Source of the DNA: Sva-07 sp964592115
Lineage (GTDB): Bacteria > Actinomycetota > Acidimicrobiia > Acidimicrobiales > Ilumatobacteraceae
Direction: 5' to 3'
Assembly (NCBI GenBank): GCA_964592115.1
Contig: CAZQCP010000116.1
Location: 1-10,168 of the forward strand
DNA length: 10,168 nt
Shown: positions 7,816-10,168 of the stretch, piece by piece
How positions within the stretch are numbered: position 1 is the first letter of the stretch
Layout of the letters: each line of letters begins with the position of its first letter
Program-made: the position numbers and the translations under genes
The notes under the pieces: model-generated
The model's input: only the letters and a program-made list of their open reading frames with translations
Database searches by the model: none
What the model was told of the DNA's origin: nothing

Positions 7816-8519
7816 ACGAGAGCCTCAGCACTGCTGCCACGGCAGCGGTCCGCCTCGAACGGGTCTCGCGCACGTTCGTCGCCGCCGAACCCGTCCACGC
7901 GTTACGCGACGTGGACCTCACGATCCCGGTCGGCGCGTTCGCCGTCGTCCACGGGCGGTCCGGATCGGGCAAGACAACCCTCCTCAACGTGATCGGTGGC
8001 CTCGATCGGCCCGACGCGGGGCTGGTGATCGTCGGCGGACGCGACCTCACCGCCGCCTCCGACTCCGAGCTCACCGAACTGCGGCGCACCGTCGTGTCGT
8101 ACATCTTCCAGGGCTTCGGTCTGCTCCCCGTGCTCACGGCGGCCGAGAACGTCGAGGTGCCACTCCGGTTGCTCCGTTGGAGCGAGGACGACCGGCGACG
8201 TCGCGTCGACGAGGTGCTCGGCCTCGTCGGGCTCACCGAGCGGTCGCACCACCGTCCCGACCAACTCTCCGGTGGTGAGCAGCAACGCGTGGCGATCGCC
8301 CGTGCTGTCGCAGCTCGCCCCGAGGTGTTGATCGCCGACGAGCCGACCGGTCAGCTCGACTCGCGCACCGGCCAGACGATCATGGCGCTGCTCCACGAGC
8401 TCGTCGCTGAGCAAGGCGTCACCGCGGTGGTGGCGACGCACGACGACAAGGTCATCGGTGCCGCCGACCGGCGGATCGAGCTGTCCGATGGCCGGGCCAG
8501 TGTGACGACGGGGGTCTGA
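7800..8519 (+). CDS. ABC transporter ATP-binding protein, LolD/MacB-like (239 aa)
   Basis: This is the second ATPase of the exporter operon. Motifs: Walker A GRSGSGKTT (K58), Q-loop YIFQGFGLLP (Q104), signature LSGGEQQRVAIARA (S157), Walker B LIADEPTGQLD (D180, E181), and H214 in VATHD. Its length and motif set fit the usual 220-240-residue LolD/MacB/FtsE-like class with no extension. The start is ambiguous. GTG 7800 has a good AGGTGA Shine-Dalgarno at 7787-7792 with 7-nt spacing, and overlaps the upstream gene by 16 nt. GTG 7812 would instead repeat the 4-nt GTGA overlap used elsewhere in the operon but sits about 19 nt from that site. I prefer 7800. Because it differs from the first ATPase in its Q-loop and lacks the tail, the two are more likely a functional pair or permease-specific partners than redundant copies. 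That pairing is inference. Confidence 0.9.
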   Translation: MDPPVNESLSTAATAAVRLERVSRTFVAAEPVHALRDVDLTIPVGAFAVVHGRSGSGKTTLLNVIGGLDRPDAGLVIVGGRDLTAASDSELTELRRTVVSYIFQGFGLLPVLTAAENVEVPLRLLRWSEDDRRRRVDEVLGLVGLTERSHHRPDQLSGGEQQRVAIARAVAARPEVLIADEPTGQLDSRTGQTIMALLHELVAEQGVTAVVATHDDKVIGAADRRIELSDGRASVTTGV

Positions 8520-8534
8520 CCCCTGCTGTGCCGC

Positions 8535-9731
8535 TCAGGCGTTCTTCGGGAGCTCGGAGAACGGGACCACGCGGTCCTGGTTCGGCTCCTTGGGCAGGCC
8601 GAGCACACGCTCGCCCATGATGTTGCGCTGCACCTGGTCGGTGCCGCCGTAGATCGGCGGCGCCTGCGCGAACAGTGCCATCTCGGTGACGAACCCGAGG
8701 AACGGGTTGCCGGTCGCCTCGTCGAGCACCTTGCGATCGTTGCTGTCGTAGGCATGGAGCATGCCCGCCGCGCCGACGATGCGCAGGCCGAGGTCGCGCT
8801 GCAAGCGGACCATGTGGCTCATCGACAGCTTGGCGATGTTCGCCATGCCCGGGATCTCGTGTCCCTTCTCGCGCGCNNNNNNNNNNNNNNNNNNNNNNNN
8901 NNNNNNNNNNNNNNNNNNNNNNNNNNNNNNNNNNNNNNNNNNNNNNNNNNNNNNNNNNNNNNNNNNNNNNNNNNNNGACGCGTTGCCGCCGCCCGAGCCG
9001 AGACCGGCGCGCTCGTGGGCGAGCGTCGTGTTGGCGACCGCCCAGCCGTTGTTGAGTCCACCGATCACGGCGTCGTCGCCGACACGCGCGTCGGTCATGA
9101 AGACCTCGTTGAACAGCGCCCGGCCGGTCAGCTCGCGCAGCGGTCGAACGTCCATGCCCGGCTGGTGCATGTCGATGCCGAAGTAGGTGATGCCCTGGTG
9201 CTTGGGCACGTCGGAGTTCGTGCGGGCGATGAGCATGCCCATGTCGGCGTAGTGGCCGCCTGACGTCCACACCTTCTGGCCGTTGACGATCCACTCTTCG
9301 CCGTCTTTCACGGCCCGCGACTGCAAGCCGGCGAGGTCCGAGCCCGCCTGCGGCTCGCTGAAGAGCTGGCACCACGCCTGCTGGCCGGTGACGATCGGCT
9401 TCACGAAGCGCTCGATCTGCTCAGGGGAGCCATGGGTGGCGATCGTGGGTGCCGCGAGCAGCAGCCCGAGGCCACCGGGCGCGCCGAGCGCGCCGAAGTC
9501 GGCGATCGTGCCTTGCACGACCACGGCATCGCCGCGCGACAGGCCGCGGCCATAGGCGTTCTCGGGCAGCGTCGGTGCCGCCCATCCCGCGAGACCGAGG
9601 CGCTCCCACCACTGGGCGACGGTCAGGTCGGGGTCCCAGTTCTCCTCCAACCAGCTCCGTACCTCGTCGACGAGCTCGTTCGGTGTGGCGTCGTTCGACG
9701 CGGCCGCATCGCGTTGTTGGGTGTCGGTCAT
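8535..9731 (-). CDS. Acyl-CoA dehydrogenase family protein (interrupted by assembly gap)
   Basis: This is an FAD flavoenzyme that would oxidise an acyl-CoA thioester to the 2,3-enoyl-CoA, as in beta-oxidation or amino-acid/steroid side-chain catabolism. The N-terminal helical domain is followed by the FAD/substrate motif LFSEPQAGSDLAG around residues 123-135. A central beta domain (GEEWIVNGQKVWTSGGHYAD) follows, and the C-terminal FAD-contact motif is YGGTDQVQRNIMGERVLGLP. Glycine occupies the MCAD-type catalytic Glu position (YGGT, nt about 8640-8651). Glu240 in LAHERAG aligns instead with the helix-G Glu known from isovaleryl-CoA and long-chain dehydrogenases. Residues falling at 8877-8976 are Ns, so the true length is unknown; the nominal length is 398 aa. 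ATG 9731 is chosen over the upstream in-frame ATG at 9773 because AGGAGG sits 4 nt before it. It converges on the ABC operon with 15 nt between stops and diverges from padR. Substrate chain length cannot be told. Confidence 0.92.
   Translation of the reverse strand: MTDTQQRDAAASNDATPNELVDEVRSWLEENWDPDLTVAQWWERLGLAGWAAPTLPENAYGRGLSRGDAVVVQGTIADFGALGAPGGLGLLLAAPTIATHGSPEQIERFVKPIVTGQQAWCQLFSEPQAGSDLAGLQSRAVKDGEEWIVNGQKVWTSGGHYADMGMLIARTNSDVPKHQGITYFGIDMHQPGMDVRPLRELTGRALFNEVFMTDARVGDDAVIGGLNNGWAVANTTLAHERAGLGSGGGNAXXXXXXXXXXXXXXXXXXXXXXXXXXXXXXXXXXAREKGHEIPGMANIAKLSMSHMVRLQRDLGLRIVGAAGMLHAYDSNDRKVLDEATGNPFLGFVTEMALFAQAPPIYGGTDQVQRNIMGERVLGLPKEPNQDRVVPFSELPKNA
8877..8976. other. Assembly gap of exactly 100 N inside the acyl-CoA dehydrogenase gene
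   Basis: There are one hundred consecutive Ns. This round number is the usual placeholder for a scaffold gap of unknown length. The same reading frame is open on both sides, which fits two parts of one gene, but with an arbitrary placeholder this frame agreement is partly chance. The missing part falls in the C-terminal helical domain, between the GLGSGGGNA and AREKGHEIPG segments. Confidence 0.98.
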
Positions 9732-9733
9732 GG

Positions 9734-9742
9734 CCCCTCCTC
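9734..9742 (-). promoter_or_regulatory. Ribosome binding site of the acyl-CoA dehydrogenase gene
   Basis: Read on the minus strand, GAGGAGGGG lies just before ATG 9731, leaving 4 nt after the AGGAGG core. It decides the start against the in-frame ATG at 9773, which would add 14 residues of low-complexity sequence and place this site inside the coding region. Confidence 0.8.
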
Positions 9743-9804
9743 GAAGCGCCGCTCCGCGTGGCGCATTCGGCACAGCTTCGCCGATGGGAGCGACCAGGCA
9801 GAAA

Positions 9805-9825
9805 TCGGTGACGAAATGTCACCGA
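9805..9825. promoter_or_regulatory. Perfect inverted repeat TCGGTGAC-N5-GTCACCGA, candidate operator
   Basis: Two exact 8-bp arms (9805-9812 and 9818-9825) flank the spacer GAAAT. The repeat lies between the two divergent genes, 74 nt upstream of the acyl-CoA dehydrogenase start and 6 nt before the TTGACA box of the padR promoter. Its position and symmetry fit a dimeric regulator site. No T-tract follows on either strand, so a terminator is less likely. The protein that binds is unknown. A TetR- or GntR-type regulator of the fatty-acid gene and a second PadR-independent site are both open possibilities. Confidence 0.55.
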
Positions 9826-9831
9826 CGAAAC

Positions 9832-9861
9832 TTGACAGCTATCGCTATAGTTAGCGATACA
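9832..9861 (+). promoter_or_regulatory. Candidate padR promoter: TTGACA (-35) and weak GATACA (-10)
   Basis: A consensus -35 hexamer TTGACA lies at 9832-9837. With 18-bp spacing, GATACA (9856-9861) matches three of six -10 positions. A better TATAGT exists at 9846-9851 but is only 8 bp away, too close to serve as the -10. The spacer contains the TATCGCTA/TAGCGATA inverted repeat, the expected layout for a repressor that blocks RNA polymerase. The -35 call is good and the -10 is uncertain. Confidence 0.5.
9840..9859. promoter_or_regulatory. Perfect inverted repeat TATCGCTA-N4-TAGCGATA, likely PadR operator
   Basis: Exact 8-bp arms lie at 9840-9847 and 9852-9859 with spacer TAGT. The repeat occupies the spacer of the putative promoter, starting 3 nt after TTGACA, and ends 37 nt before the padR start codon. 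PadR-family repressors commonly bind AT-rich dyads in their own promoters, so autoregulation is the simplest reading. The repeat itself is seen directly; the assignment to PadR is inferred from position. Confidence 0.65.
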
Positions 9862-9874
9862 TCGTTAGAGATAC
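9847..9874 (+). repeat. 14-bp tandem direct repeat in padR leader
   Basis: Two adjacent 14-bp units, ATAGTTAGCGATAC (9847-9860) and ATCGTTAGAGATAC (9861-9874), differ at two positions, and a partial GATAC follows at 9876-9880. The first unit carries the right arm of the 9840-9859 inverted repeat. The second therefore looks like an additional half-site downstream, which could allow binding of a second regulator dimer. Confidence 0.6.
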
Positions 9875-9882
9875 AGATACCC

Positions 9883-9889
9883 AGGAGGG
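9883..9889 (+). promoter_or_regulatory. Ribosome binding site of the PadR gene
   Basis: AGGAGGG ends 7 nt before ATG 9897. This is optimal spacing and a near-complete anti-Shine-Dalgarno match, and it fixes the start of the PadR gene. Confidence 0.85.
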
Positions 9890-9896
9890 TCATCAC

Positions 9897-10168
9897 ATGC
9901 ACTTCGAGATCAATCAGAACATCGGTCGTCGTCCAGGACCGCGTCGCCGAGGCCAATGGGACGCTCCCGACGGTCCAGGACGCGGGAGCCCAGGACGCGG
10001 CAGTCGCCGCACCGGCGGACGTCCTGGAGGACCGGGCGGCCATCGGGCCCGGCGCGGGGCGGTCCGTGACGGCATCGTGCTGCTGCTCGGCGAACGGCCG
10101 ATGCACGGCTACGAGCTCATCACCGAGCTCGAGTCCAAGAGCGGCGGCCGTTGGCGGCCGAGCCCCGG
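9897..10168 (+). CDS. PadR-family transcriptional regulator (3'-truncated by window edge)
   Basis: This is the N-terminal 90 residues of a winged-helix repressor, cut off by the right edge. Residues 1-9 are ordinary. Residues 10-54 are a Gly/Arg/Pro-rich, presumably disordered and strongly basic stretch that includes two PGRGS repeats (residues 27-36). The PadR DNA-binding domain begins at about residue 55, with RDGIVLLLGERPMHGYELI (57-75) and ending in SGGRWRPSP (82-90), the conserved lead into the recognition helix. The HGYEL motif is diagnostic for the family. The start is supported by AGGAGGG at 9883-9889. The gene is transcribed divergently from the acyl-CoA dehydrogenase behind a dense operator region, so it probably represses itself and perhaps genes downstream, outside the window. 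Effector and target genes are unknown. Confidence 0.88.
   Translation, partial: MHFEINQNIGRRPGPRRRGQWDAPDGPGRGSPGRGSRRTGGRPGGPGGHRARRGAVRDGIVLLLGERPMHGYELITELESKSGGRWRPSP

Noticed and set aside
8511..8523. GGGGTC-T-GACCCC dyad across the stop of the second ATPase as a terminator between convergent genes
   Set aside because: The workable stem is only about 4 bp with a 5-nt loop, it overlaps the stop codon, and no T-tract follows. It is too weak to call.
8754..9263. Plus-strand open frames across the N gap
   Set aside because: They exist only because Ns are read as open codons, and they lie opposite the clear acyl-CoA dehydrogenase.
9732..9773. Longer start for the acyl-CoA dehydrogenase at ATG 9773
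   Set aside because: It would bury the strong GAGGAGGGG ribosome site inside the coding region and add a low-complexity leader with no ribosome site of its own.
9819..10106. 95-residue minus-strand open frame opposite padR
   Set aside because: It runs through the promoter, operators and the PadR coding sequence, has no recognisable domain, and is explained as an antisense frame.

Overview
This is a high-GC window from an actinomycete-type genome. Every reading frame is rich in spurious Arg/Ala-rich ORFs, starts are often GTG, and genes overlap tightly. The acyl-CoA dehydrogenase and PadR types would fit Acidimicrobiia or relatives, but that placement is an impression from gene style and not a phylogenetic result. 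A run of exactly 100 Ns (8877-8976) shows the sequence is a scaffold with an unresolved gap, as is common for draft or metagenome assemblies.

Layout. Positions 1-1254 (+) hold the C-terminal part of an MFS exporter of the EntS/MFS_3 type, cut by the left edge. Fourteen bases later a four-gene ABC exporter cluster begins on the same strand: a 1148-residue FtsX/MacB-type permease with two extracytoplasmic domains (1269-4715), a 711-residue permease with only one (4712-6847), an ATPase with an unusual AbrB-like C-terminal tail (6844-7815), and a standard LolD/MacB-like ATPase (7800-8519). Successive genes overlap at their start and stop codons, so this is almost certainly one transcript, probably including the MFS gene. 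Two different permeases and two different ATPases suggest a heteromeric MacB-like (type VII) export or mechanotransmission complex. The substrate is unknown.

Positions 8535-9731 (-) encode an acyl-CoA dehydrogenase that converges on the ABC operon and is interrupted by the N gap. It diverges from a PadR-family regulator that starts at 9897 (+) and runs off the right edge. The 165-bp divergent intergenic region (9732-9896) is dense with regulatory signals: a perfect TCGGTGAC/GTCACCGA inverted repeat, a consensus TTGACA -35 box, a perfect TATCGCTA/TAGCGATA inverted repeat in the promoter spacer, a 14-bp tandem direct repeat, and strong Shine-Dalgarno sites for both genes.

No RNA genes, CRISPR arrays, insertion sequences or phage genes were seen. 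There is no gene-free stretch longer than 300 bases. The points most worth a second look are the AbrB-like tail on the first ATPase, the asymmetric permease pair with a calcium-loop-like motif in one extracytoplasmic domain, and the composite operator region in front of padR.
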